Shown here: in pieces, positions 10,973 to 19,192 of the stretch
Position numbering within the stretch: position 1 is the first letter of the stretch
Layout of the letters: each line of letters starts with the position of its first letter
Assembly: GCF_007860075.1 (NCBI RefSeq)
Contig: NZ_SJPP01000002.1
Coordinates: 930,001-994,000, forward strand
Reading direction: 5' to 3'
DNA: 64,000 bases
From: Symmachiella macrocystis
Lineage (GTDB): Bacteria; Planctomycetota; Planctomycetia; Planctomycetales; Planctomycetaceae
Translations under genes and position numbers: made by a program
Notes under the pieces: model-generated
Seen by the model: the letters and a program-made list of their open reading frames with translations, nothing else
The model's database searches: none
Told to the model about the DNA's origin: nothing

Positions 10973-11251
10973 GGAGTTTAGGACTTTTACGACTGCGAAT
11001 TCCCACCAGAAATCGAGATTTCCTAGCCCCCTAGCCGACGTCTCTTCACCGGTCTGCCCCGCTTAGGTTCCAACTTCTTAGCTTCCAGGACACTCTGCCG
11101 CAGTGATCGCGTCGATGACTTGTGATTTTTTCAACTCAATCACCCGTCGCATTGACATTCGCGCTGTCGCATGACACAAAACAACAACCACAGCTTCCGC
11201 ATTGTTGCTCATAGGACCAAGTCACCATATCCACGGAAAGAATTAGTTTCG

Positions 11252-12871
11252 ATGAACGATCTTCAACAATCCACCGACGGTTTCGGTGTTTCCAGAGTAC
11301 GGCGACTGTCAACTTGGCACCGAGGTGTGATGTCCGTCGGCCGCTGTGCCGCGTTGTTGGTCATTTTAGCATCGCTGCAATCTTCGGCCGTCGCGCAATT
11401 TCCGTTTCAACAACCCAATAACTTTCGACAACCACAGTCACCTCACGAAGCGATCCGCCAACGCGGCTTCGACTACTACCAAAAAGGACAATACCGCGAA
11501 GCCATCAAGGTTGCGACGCAGGTCTTGAATGTCGAGCCGAAAGATCCCGTTTCGTTTTATCTGCGTGCCAGCGCGAAAATCGAATTGGGACGGCAATCCG
11601 CGGATCGCTTACTGATTCGCGAAGGGATTCAGGATGCCCGTCAGGCTCTCGCGATTCGGGGTGGAGATGACAAATTCACAAATCTGTACATCCCCTATCT
11701 GTACGGAATGTCCTGCTTGGCGATCTTGGAGCGAAAACCATCCCATGCGGATACGTCGATCAAAACCGCTGGAACAATCATAGATAGGCCCAATGTCGAA
11801 AAAAACGACAAGTCCAGCCTGCTTTACCAACGCGCGTTTGCACGCGAGCAAGCGAACCTCGTCGATTCCATGCTGTTTGACCAAACAGCTGCCACGCCTG
11901 AGGACCTGCGAGCCTTTCGCGCGGAGCAAGCCGAGCGTCGGCGGGATGCGATTGCCGACTATGCCCAGGCAGTTAAATACAACCCCAAGCAAATGGGGTC
12001 GCACATCAACATGGCCAAATTGTTGGCCGTCTCCGGCGATGTCGCGGGGGCCACGGCCGCCTATACCGCCGCTGTCCAGGAATTTCCTCGCAATGCGACG
12101 ATCTTTAACGAACGGGGCGTCTTTCTCCGTCAGCAAGGCCAGTTGGACGAGGCGATTGCCGACTTTACGCAAGCGGTGGCAATTCAAAGTGACTTTGCCA
12201 TGGGCTACATCAATCGTGGATTTTGCCTGATCGACAAAGGAGAAAACGAAGCTGCCGAGACCGATTTCAACACGGCTGTCGGCCTCAATCCACGGATGTC
12301 GCTGGCATTGAGCCTGCGGGGTACAGCCCGCATGTCGCTCGGGAAATCCGAACCCGCCATCGCCGATTTTTCCCGACAACTCGAACTCAATCCCAAAGAC
12401 GCCACCGCTTTCGCCAACCGCGGTTTCGCAAGATTCTTCGCCAAGCAGTTCGACGAATCGGCCCGGGATTTTCAACAAGCTCTCCAACTCCAACCGACCG
12501 CCCTCCATTTGTCGGTGTGGCGCTGCTTGGCATTGGAACGCGCCGGAAAAACGGAACAGGGCCACGCGGAACTCCAAGCACTGCTGGATTCTGGAAAAGG
12601 CCCCCAAGGCTGGGTGGCAACCGTCAGTCGTTTTTTGCTGGGCCAATCCACCGGCGAAGAAATGCTCGCCGCAGCCACCGCGGTACAGGACAAACGCATC
12701 TCCGCAGCTCAACAGTGTGAAGCCCAGTTCTATATCGGCCAACGCGATTTGATGGCCGGGAACACAGAAGCTGCCAACACGCACTTCGAAGCCGCTCTCG
12801 CCACGGATGCCAACTACCTCTCGGCCTTCCGCGGAGCCAAGTACGAACTCGGGAAATTCAGCGGCCAGTGA
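11252..12871 (+). CDS. Exported tetratricopeptide-repeat protein
   Basis: About 539 residues from the ATG at 11252, chosen because GGAAAGAA lies nine bases upstream; the ATG at 11171 lacks a ribosome site. A hydrophobic stretch ending SSAVAQ looks like a Sec signal with a long n-region, as is common in planctomycetes. TPR units follow along the whole chain, for example NERGVFLRQQGQLDEAIADF and NRGFARFFAKQFDESARDF, with the 34-residue spacing typical of TPR. It is probably an envelope scaffold protein. It is only 120 bp from the transporter start, so co-transcription is possible. Confidence 0.87.
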   Translation: MNDLQQSTDGFGVSRVRRLSTWHRGVMSVGRCAALLVILASLQSSAVAQFPFQQPNNFRQPQSPHEAIRQRGFDYYQKGQYREAIKVATQVLNVEPKDPVSFYLRASAKIELGRQSADRLLIREGIQDARQALAIRGGDDKFTNLYIPYLYGMSCLAILERKPSHADTSIKTAGTIIDRPNVEKNDKSSLLYQRAFAREQANLVDSMLFDQTAATPEDLRAFRAEQAERRRDAIADYAQAVKYNPKQMGSHINMAKLLAVSGDVAGATAAYTAAVQEFPRNATIFNERGVFLRQQGQLDEAIADFTQAVAIQSDFAMGYINRGFCLIDKGENEAAETDFNTAVGLNPRMSLALSLRGTARMSLGKSEPAIADFSRQLELNPKDATAFANRGFARFFAKQFDESARDFQQALQLQPTALHLSVWRCLALERAGKTEQGHAELQALLDSGKGPQGWVATVSRFLLGQSTGEEMLAAATAVQDKRISAAQQCEAQFYIGQRDLMAGNTEAANTHFEAALATDANYLSAFRGAKYELGKFSGQ

Positions 12872-12991
12872 CAAGCATTGGGGGCCGGTGACAATTCACA
12901 CGCCCCCAATCAGCAGCGCATGGAGGCTCACCCGTGGTGGCGCATCATTTCGCCGCCACCACAATCAACAGGCTCGCACAAGGATGTCCCC

Positions 12992-14263
12992 ATGGGCAAC
13001 AGCCGCCTAAAGAAGATGTTCGCCGGTGCGATAGGCAATGTCCTGGAATGGTACGACTTCGCCGTGTTCGGCTTTCTGGCGCCTTTTATGAGCAGCCAGT
13101 TCTTTCCGTCCTCGGATGCGACGTCCGGCCTGATCAAGACCTTCGGCGTGTTTGCCGCTGGCTATCTGGCGCGGCCGATTGGCGGGATGTTTTTTGGGCA
13201 GATAGGGGACCGTCTGGGACGCAAACGCGCCCTGCAGTTGTCCGTCGCCGCCATGGCGATTCCCACCTCGTTGATGACCATTCTGCCCACGCACGACGAA
13301 GTCGGCCTGTTAGCGCCGATCCTGTTGGTGCTCTTGCGCCTCGCACAAGGGCTCTCCGTCGGTGGCGAATTCATTGGATCCTGCACCTATCTGGTCGAGG
13401 TCGCTGAAACAGATCGCCGTGCATCGTCGGGTAGTTGGACGATGTTCGGAGCGGTGGCGGGGATCCTGCTCGGGTCAGCGACAGCCACCTTGATCCACAT
13501 GCTGCTCACGACCGAGCAGATTACCGACTGGGGTTGGCGACTGCCGTTTTTGGGCGGACTACTGATCGGCATTGTCGGCTGGCGAATGCGTCGCGGGCTG
13601 GAAGAGACCTCCGATTTCGTCGCCATGCAGTCCTCCGGAAAAATCGAATCCCGGCCTGTGATCCAAGCGGTCAAAGAAATGCCGCTCCGCGTACTCCAAG
13701 TGGCGGGCATCTCCCTGAGCCTGGGCGTGGGGATCTACACACTGTTTGTGTGGATGCCGACCTACCTCACGCACTTCGTCAAACCGTCGATCCCACACGC
13801 TCTGCTGATCAACTCGTTGACGATGCTCCTGATGCTGATCTTAATGCCGTTTTTTGGTCGGTTAGCCGATCGAATCGGGTACAAGTCCGTGCTCAGTTTC
13901 GGCTCGCTGGCCCTGGTCCTTTCCGCCTACCCGCTGTTCCGCTGGATCGATGGCGGAACGATGATGGCGACCATTGTCTCCATGAGCGCCTTCGCCGTTT
14001 TCGTCGGCGCACTGCAAGCCACCCTGGCGGTCGCCATGGCCGAACTCTTCCCACCACGTCTTCGTTTCAGCGGCATGGCTCTGGGCTACAACCTCACGCT
14101 CGCCATCTTTGGCGGCACCGCTCCCCTGATCAACACCTGGCTCATCGCCCAAACCGGCGACCTGACCTCCCCGGCGTGGTATATCATCGTGATTGCGGGT
14201 GTCTCGTTACTGTTTACGCTCGGGATCCGCACAGGCGCCGCTGAGAGTGAAACGTCAACGTAG
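12992..14263 (+). CDS. MFS transporter, metabolite:H+ symporter (MHS) type
   Basis: About 423 residues with 12 predicted membrane segments. The opening GNVLEWYDFAVFGFLAPFM is the hallmark of the MHS group, which takes up proline/betaine, alpha-ketoglutarate, citrate or similar compounds with protons. The loop 2-3 motif FGQIGDRLGRKRAL and RLAQGLSVGGEF are also present. The start is the ATG at 12992, preceded by AGGA; the upstream in-frame extension is unlike the family. The substrate cannot be deduced from sequence alone. Confidence 0.93.
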   Translation: MGNSRLKKMFAGAIGNVLEWYDFAVFGFLAPFMSSQFFPSSDATSGLIKTFGVFAAGYLARPIGGMFFGQIGDRLGRKRALQLSVAAMAIPTSLMTILPTHDEVGLLAPILLVLLRLAQGLSVGGEFIGSCTYLVEVAETDRRASSGSWTMFGAVAGILLGSATATLIHMLLTTEQITDWGWRLPFLGGLLIGIVGWRMRRGLEETSDFVAMQSSGKIESRPVIQAVKEMPLRVLQVAGISLSLGVGIYTLFVWMPTYLTHFVKPSIPHALLINSLTMLLMLILMPFFGRLADRIGYKSVLSFGSLALVLSAYPLFRWIDGGTMMATIVSMSAFAVFVGALQATLAVAMAELFPPRLRFSGMALGYNLTLAIFGGTAPLINTWLIAQTGDLTSPAWYIIVIAGVSLLFTLGIRTGAAESETST

Positions 14264-14385
14264 TGCTCCTTGAACAATGCGACCGCTATGGGGCGGCGCA
14301 ATCCAACTAGACTGCTTCTCCACAGCCATCGGGCCCCCACAGCCGCCCTGCTCTGCTGGAGGCATTGAACGGAGGAATTTTGCCG

Positions 14386-14727
14386 ATGCTGGTGATCGGA
14401 AAAACCGTATTTCTGTTGCTGCTCTCCAACGTGTTTATGACATTTGCCTGGTACGCTCATTTGAAAGAGCTCAACACCAAACCATGGATCGTAGCCGTGC
14501 TGGTCAGTTGGTCGCTGGCATTTTTCGAATACCTGCTACAAGTCCCCGCCAATCGCATCGGCTACACCGCCCTCTCGCTGGGGCAACTGAAGATCATGCA
14601 AGAGGTCATCACGCTGACCGTCTTTGTCCCCTTTTCGCTGTACTACATGAAACAACCGCTCAAACTCGATTACCTCTGGGCAGCTCTGTGCCTAGCGGGT
14701 GCGGTTTATTTCGTGTTTCGCAAATGA
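14386..14727 (+). CDS. DMT-superfamily membrane protein (DUF486)
   Basis: A 113-residue protein with four hydrophobic segments. LLLSNVFMTFAWYAHLKEL near the N-terminus and KIMQEVITLTVFVPFS are characteristic of the DUF486 family, small relatives of drug/metabolite transporters. The ATG at 14386 follows GGAGG. An upstream TTG at 14365 would overlap this ribosome site. Function is unknown; an efflux role is only inferred from the superfamily. Confidence 0.88.
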   Translation: MLVIGKTVFLLLLSNVFMTFAWYAHLKELNTKPWIVAVLVSWSLAFFEYLLQVPANRIGYTALSLGQLKIMQEVITLTVFVPFSLYYMKQPLKLDYLWAALCLAGAVYFVFRK

Positions 14728-14751
14728 TGCTGCTCAGACAAATCATATTTT

Positions 14752-15261
14752 TCATTGCGAAGTTGCAACCCAAAACCGCAACACAGTCGTCCCCTGCCAA
14801 TCGACTTCGTCCACAAATTCACCACCGCTATTTTCGATGATCTTGCGCGAAGCCGTATTGCCCGCAGCGCACGTCACTAGTGCACGTGGAATGCCCAAGG
14901 AGTGCGCAATTGGGAGAGCGAACCCCAAAATCGCTCGCCCATAACCTTGGCGATGTTTCGACGGACGGACGGCATAACCGATGTGCCCGCCATGTTGCTC
15001 AAGCGCCGGATTGAGCTCATGCCGGATGCTCGTATGCCCAATGAATTCCCCGCCATCCACCAACCAATAAACACTCGCCGGAACCGCATCACCACTCGCA
15101 CCGCTGCGATGCGTGTATTGAGTGATTCGCCGTAAATATTCTTCCGGATCATCAATCACCCCAAACGAATACCAAAACCCGGAGATGCCCGATTGCTCGA
15201 ATTCCGCAATCGCCGAGCGGTAACTTTCGATGTATGCCGTGTTCGGTTCGATGAGTTTCAT
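14752..15261 (-). CDS. GNAT family N-acetyltransferase
   Basis: From the ATG at 15261 a 169-residue protein with the acetyl-CoA site RPSKHRQGYGRAILGFAL (R/QxxGxG/A) and the downstream CAAGNTASRKIIENSGGEF segment. It is similar to the GNATs that pair with predicted small-molecule substrates; the acceptor is unknown. It converges with the DUF486 gene, 24 bp apart. An ATG at 15279 would add six residues. Confidence 0.9.
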   Translation of the reverse strand: MKLIEPNTAYIESYRSAIAEFEQSGISGFWYSFGVIDDPEEYLRRITQYTHRSGASGDAVPASVYWLVDGGEFIGHTSIRHELNPALEQHGGHIGYAVRPSKHRQGYGRAILGFALPIAHSLGIPRALVTCAAGNTASRKIIENSGGEFVDEVDWQGTTVLRFWVATSQ

Positions 15262-15345
15262 GAACGTGGTCCTACTCAATCACCTATGGTCTCAAGCTTC
15301 GTTTAAACGACTGCGCTCCATTAAGCATTTAAAGCCCCCAATTCG

Positions 15346-15451
15346 GGGTGCCACTGGCGGCTTGCCCGCCAGTGCGCACGTAGATCGACGTCCCTAAACA
15401 AGGAAAACCCAGCCTGACACGGCACTGGCGGACGAGCCGCCAGTGGCACCC
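15346..15451. repeat. Fold-back element of two inverted GCCACTGGCGG copies
   Basis: GGTGCCACTGGCGG-CTTG-CCCGCCAGTGC (15346-15374) is itself a hairpin. A reversed copy, GGCACTGGCGG...CCGCCAGTGGCACCC, lies at 15421-15451. The pair sits between two minus-strand acetyltransferase genes. Related copies lie at 38948-38977 and 51205-51363. Confidence 0.8.
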
Positions 15452-15482
15452 ATTCGCCGGTCCTTATTGTCCGCTTGTGGCT

Positions 15483-16004
15483 TCAAGCCTTGTTGCCGTT
15501 GTCCAATTCTAATCGCATCGGTTGCTCCAACAACTCAGCCCCGGGACGAATCAGTTCCGGCGCGCCAAACGGGACAAAACCCGAGCGGTCATAAAGTTGC
15601 CGCGCCGGTGTGTCGCCGCAGGTCACGCTCAATTCCACTGCACCGACACGTTGGCCTTTTGCCCAGACGAGCACGGATTCGAGCAACAAACGTCCCACTC
15701 CCCGTCCACGTCTATCAGGTGCGACCCACACTTGATAGACGTATGCTGTGTCCGGTTGGTCCGGTTCGATACGCCCCCAAGATAGCCCGGCTGGCTCGCC
15801 ATCTACCTCCGCCACAAGCGGCAAATCGGTCACCGATGCCACCCCCGCCAACAACCGGTCCACCCACCACGATTCCGGATGCGCCTGTTCCCCCGCCAGC
15901 GTACTGCCGAAAGCCTCGGGCGAATCGGCCAGCGCTCTTAGGCGTATCTCGCGGTAGAGCGGCCATTCATTGGCTTGAAATTCACGGGTGTGGGGGGTGG
16001 GCAT
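15483..16004 (-). CDS. GNAT family N-acetyltransferase
   Basis: A 173-residue protein from the ATG at 16004. The N-terminus (YREIRLRALADSPEAFGSTL) is typical of the RimI/MSMEG-type GNATs, and VAPDRRGRGVGRLLLESVLVW is the acetyl-CoA-binding motif A. The final LYDRSGFVPFG completes the fold. The acceptor is unknown. The open frame continues upstream to 16049, but that part lies in a dispersed repeat (16019-16106), so I reject it. It is unrelated in sequence to the neighbouring GNAT beyond the shared motif. Confidence 0.9.
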   Translation of the reverse strand: MPTPHTREFQANEWPLYREIRLRALADSPEAFGSTLAGEQAHPESWWVDRLLAGVASVTDLPLVAEVDGEPAGLSWGRIEPDQPDTAYVYQVWVAPDRRGRGVGRLLLESVLVWAKGQRVGAVELSVTCGDTPARQLYDRSGFVPFGAPELIRPGAELLEQPMRLELDNGNKA

Positions 16005-16018
16005 GTCGCGTTGTTTCC

Positions 16019-16106
16019 TTTGCCAGTTTAGGAATACCGGCTGGGACACCAGCGAAGCGGAGCTTCGCGAAAATGCGTTCCCAAACAGAGTTTGGGAACG
16101 AGGGGG
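16019..16106. repeat. Dispersed palindromic repeat, copy 1
   Basis: Contains two palindromes: CGAAGCGGAGCTTCG and GTTCCCAAACAGAGTTTGGGAAC. Another copy with the same order and orientation lies at 17361-17447. This copy begins 15 bp upstream of the acetyltransferase start codon, so it would form that gene's 5' leader. Confidence 0.85.
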
Positions 16107-16198
16107 AACGCGGTCCTACTGCATTATTTCGTTTGTTCCAACTATTGGGCTGACAGGCGACGCAGCACCAAGGCCGAACCACGCTGTTTAAGATTAGG

Positions 16199-16516
16199 TC
16201 ATTTCTTATCATCGCCATCTGCCCTTTCACGCATTGCCTGGGTGGCTTCATCAATCGTCATATAATCTGGTCCTTTGAACGGAATGCCGTATTGATTGTC
16301 AACTCGTCGATATCCGAACAACTCCATATCATAGAGTGATTTTTCCGACATCCACCCAGCATCGCATTCCACGTGTTCGCTTATGAAGCGGGTGATCGCC
16401 TCCAAGATCGCCGACGAGGACGCCCAATTGTGATGGAAAACAAGCTTATGTGCCAAATCAGCATCACCGACTGAAATCACCTGTTTATGTGATTTGCAAA
16501 CAAGGTAAACCTTCAT
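16199..16516 (-). CDS. Hypothetical protein
   Basis: A 105-residue soluble protein starting MKVYLVCKSHKQVISVGDAD with GAGAGAAA upstream of the ATG. It has no signal, membrane segment or motif that I recognise. Composition is visibly more AT-rich than the flanking genes, and it shares this pocket with the SUKH gene upstream, so it may be a transferred accessory gene. An immunity-type role is possible by association only. Confidence 0.6.
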   Translation of the reverse strand: MKVYLVCKSHKQVISVGDADLAHKLVFHHNWASSSAILEAITRFISEHVECDAGWMSEKSLYDMELFGYRRVDNQYGIPFKGPDYMTIDEATQAMRERADGDDKK

Positions 16517-16645
16517 GAATTTCTCTCATGCAGCAACTCGTGCCGATTGATTTTCTGAACGGCGATTCTCCTGGGGAGGTAAGCAGGACCGGATGGTAGG
16601 CCAGTCAAATGCCGCTGGTCTTGATCAATTGTTTAGGTCGCCACG

Positions 16646-17353
16646 TTATGCGATCCAACTAGTGCCTACATCGTAAGACCAAATGCAGTTGCCATTGGCT
16701 TGGTAGCAGCCTGGAATCCCTTCGAAGCGAAGGTAGGCCAGTCCATCCCATGTGAACTTCCTAGGCTCAACACCACATTCGGCTGCAATTTCAGAAATCT
16801 TTGCTTCGGAAGCGATCATGTCGGTGATGAGCTTGAATTTCTGAAGGCCCCATTCGACTCGATCAAGCCATTGCCCGTACCAAGTGCCAAATGAATCACT
16901 ACGCAGCAATCGATCCCCTGCGTTCACCCACATCGTCCCGGGTTGTGGCCCATTGATTTCAATCCACCAGTCATGACTGCAACCCGACGTCGAGATATTT
17001 AGCAGGCCCGGTAAATCCCATAGCGGATCATCATCGTCGTCGGGCCATTCTTGGGAATCGGTGAGATGAAATCGTCTCTCGACACCGGCCGATTCGACTT
17101 TACGAAAGTCGTACATGCCGTAACCCGGCCCCGCGCCGCCTGCACCGAAGGATGTTAAGAACGATCGATACTCAGCGGGAAGCTGCAGTTCGTTTTTCGA
17201 TTCAAATTCTAACAGTCGTTCTTCAGATACACGTTTGAGTATTTGGTACTTGTGGCCATCGCTGCCAAATACCAAATTATGGCGCGAGTCAATGCAGCGC
17301 ATCTCAATGACACGCTGGCGAGCTTCGTTCCAATATGCGGCATCTTTTGTCAT
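16646..17353 (-). CDS. SMI1/KNR4 (SUKH) family protein
   Basis: From the ATG at 17353 a 235-residue protein. LQLPAEYRSFLTSFGAGGAG is the core SUKH motif, followed by a conserved C-terminal tryptophan-rich region (GTWYGQWLDRVEWGL). SUKH proteins are often immunity proteins against contact-dependent or polymorphic toxins, but many are orphans of unknown function. No toxin gene is adjacent. The open frame continues upstream into a dispersed repeat, which I exclude. The gene is more AT-rich than its surroundings. Confidence 0.85.
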   Translation of the reverse strand: MTKDAAYWNEARQRVIEMRCIDSRHNLVFGSDGHKYQILKRVSEERLLEFESKNELQLPAEYRSFLTSFGAGGAGPGYGMYDFRKVESAGVERRFHLTDSQEWPDDDDDPLWDLPGLLNISTSGCSHDWWIEINGPQPGTMWVNAGDRLLRSDSFGTWYGQWLDRVEWGLQKFKLITDMIASEAKISEIAAECGVEPRKFTWDGLAYLRFEGIPGCYQANGNCIWSYDVGTSWIA

Positions 17354-17360
17354 GCAACGT

Positions 17361-17447
17361 TTGCCAGTCGAGGAATAGCGGCCACGATTCCAGCGAAGCG
17401 GAGCTTCGTGAAAATGCGTTCCCAAACAGAGTTTGGGAACGAGGGGA
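17361..17447. repeat. Dispersed palindromic repeat, copy 2
   Basis: Same order of palindromes as the copy at 16019-16106, nearly identical over the last ~55 bp. It begins eight bases upstream of the SUKH start codon, again forming the leader of a minus-strand gene. Confidence 0.85.
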
Positions 17448-17569
17448 ATTGGTACCTTAGACCGTCAACCAAAGAAAAAGGTTCACCCCCACCCCACTGA
17501 CCACTGGCCACCGGCCACTCCTTCCTGCCTTTCTCCTCCGTGCCCTCCGTGACTCCGTGGTGAATCCCC

Positions 17570-19024
17570 TCACGCCAAAATCGGCTCCACCACCTCCCCA
17601 TGCACATCCGTCAACCGATACCGCCGCCCTTGATGTTTGTACGTTAGCCGCAAATGATCAATGCCCAGCAGGTGCAGAATGGTCGCTTGGAAGTCGTGGA
17701 CGTGGACGCCGTTTTCGGCGACGTTGTAGCCGTATTCGTCGGTCGATCCGTAGCTGATGCCCGGTTTGATGCCGCCGCCGGCCGCCCAGGCGGTGAAGCA
17801 ACGGGGGTGGTGGTCGCGGCCGTAGTTGTCGGCGGTCAATTTGCCTTGGCTGTAGTTCGTACGGCCGAATTCGCCACCCCATAAGACGAGCGTGTCGTCG
17901 AGCATGCCCCGCTGTTTGAGATCGGTCACCAGGGCGGCCGCGGCTTGATCGGTGTCGCGGCATTGATTCTTGATCGCACCGGGCAGCCCGCCATGTTGGT
18001 CCCAGCCTTGATGATACAGTTGTATAAACCGCACATTCCGCTCCGCCAATCGCCTGGCGAGTAGACAGTTGGCGGCAAAGGTGCCCGGCTTTTTCGAGTC
18101 GGGTCCGTACAGATCGAAAATGTGCTGTGGCTCGCTGGAGAGGTCGGTTACTTCCGGCACCGAAGTTTGCATGCGGTACGCCATTTCATACTGCGCGATG
18201 CGAGCATTCACGGCCGGGTCGAGATTTTTTTCGTATTCCAATCGATGTAGCTCGGCCAATTTGTCCAACATGCGGCGACGTCCAGCGGCGGAGATACCGT
18301 CCGGATTTCCCAGATACAACACCGGATCAGCGCCCGCGCGGAATTGCACGCCTTGATGGACCGACTCCAAAAACCCGTTGCCCCACAGCCGCGCGTAGAG
18401 CGGTTGGCCCCCTTTGTCTTTGGTCACTAGGACCGTGAAAGTCGGCAGATTTTCGTTGTCGCTACCCAATCCATAACTCAGCCAAGCCCCCATCGAAGGA
18501 CGGCCGGCAATCTGCGAACCGGTTTGGAAAAACGTGATTGCCGGGTCGTGGTTAATCGCCTCGGTGTGCATCGATTTAATGAAACATAAATCATCAGCGA
18601 TCTTCGCCATGTGCGGCAGCAAATCGCTCAACCAGGCGCCGGATTTCCCATGTTGCTTGAATTTGAAGGCCGATCCGGCCAGCGGCAACGTTGCTTGATT
18701 GGCCGACATGCCGGTCAGGCGTTGTCCGCCGCGAATCGAATCCGGCAATTCCTGCCCGTTTTGTTCATTGAGCACCGGTTTGTAATCGAACAAATCCAAC
18801 TGCGACGGCCCGCCACTCATAAACAGATAAATCACCCGTTTGGCCGTGGCGGGAAAATGCGTCGACGGCAGCACACCGCCCGTATCCCCCGCCATCGCGG
18901 AGTCGCCACCCCCCAACAATTGAGCCAACGCCATCCCGCCGATGCCGGCGCTGGTACGCGAAAAGAACTGCCGACGGTTTTGCAGTAGGCCCGGTTGATT
19001 GGCAGCGAGATCGTGCTTGAGCAT
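17570..19024 (-). CDS. DUF1501 domain protein (Tat-exported)
   Basis: About 484 residues from the ATG at 19024. The N-terminus NRRQFFSRTSAGIGGMALAQL has a twin-arginine signal. The body shows the sulfatase/phosphatase-like DUF1501 features: FMSGGPSQLDLFDYKPVL, HQGWDQHGGLPGAIKNQ, and LWGGEFGRTNYSQG with DHHPRCFTAWAAGGGIKPG. DUF1501 proteins belong to the alkaline-phosphatase-like superfamily and in planctomycetes nearly always sit next to a PSD1 cytochrome gene, as here (PSD1 gene 168 bp upstream). The in-frame extension to 19102 lies in repeat sequence and is discarded. Substrate unknown. Confidence 0.94.
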   Translation of the reverse strand: MLKHDLAANQPGLLQNRRQFFSRTSAGIGGMALAQLLGGGDSAMAGDTGGVLPSTHFPATAKRVIYLFMSGGPSQLDLFDYKPVLNEQNGQELPDSIRGGQRLTGMSANQATLPLAGSAFKFKQHGKSGAWLSDLLPHMAKIADDLCFIKSMHTEAINHDPAITFFQTGSQIAGRPSMGAWLSYGLGSDNENLPTFTVLVTKDKGGQPLYARLWGNGFLESVHQGVQFRAGADPVLYLGNPDGISAAGRRRMLDKLAELHRLEYEKNLDPAVNARIAQYEMAYRMQTSVPEVTDLSSEPQHIFDLYGPDSKKPGTFAANCLLARRLAERNVRFIQLYHQGWDQHGGLPGAIKNQCRDTDQAAAALVTDLKQRGMLDDTLVLWGGEFGRTNYSQGKLTADNYGRDHHPRCFTAWAAGGGIKPGISYGSTDEYGYNVAENGVHVHDFQATILHLLGIDHLRLTYKHQGRRYRLTDVHGEVVEPILA

Positions 19025-19050
19025 GTTGAATGTCCCTTGTACCGAAAAGC

Positions 19051-19174
19051 AGAACGGGAGGGCGAGGCTCCCGCCGAGCCGCGATGACACGTGTTGCGTC
19101 ATCTGCGGGCTGATATATTTACTGGCTAAGTCTTTGGTTGAGCGCGGCTCAGCAGGAGCTTCGCCCTCCCGGTT
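19051..19174. repeat. Fold-back element between PSD1 and DUF1501 genes
   Basis: A ~31-bp arm at 19053-19083 (CGGGAGGGCGAGGCTCCCGCC) is repeated inverted at 19142-19172 with few mismatches, about 58 bp apart. It lies in the intergenic space of the minus-strand pair, so it would be transcribed as a long hairpin. Confidence 0.75.
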
Positions 19175-19192
19175 CCCGGTTATGTTTGGCTG

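Noticed and set aside
11609-12874. A 421-codon open frame on the minus strand opposite the TPR gene.
   Set aside because: Long antisense frames are common opposite GC-rich genes. It has no ribosome site and no family motif, while the plus-strand TPR gene is well supported.
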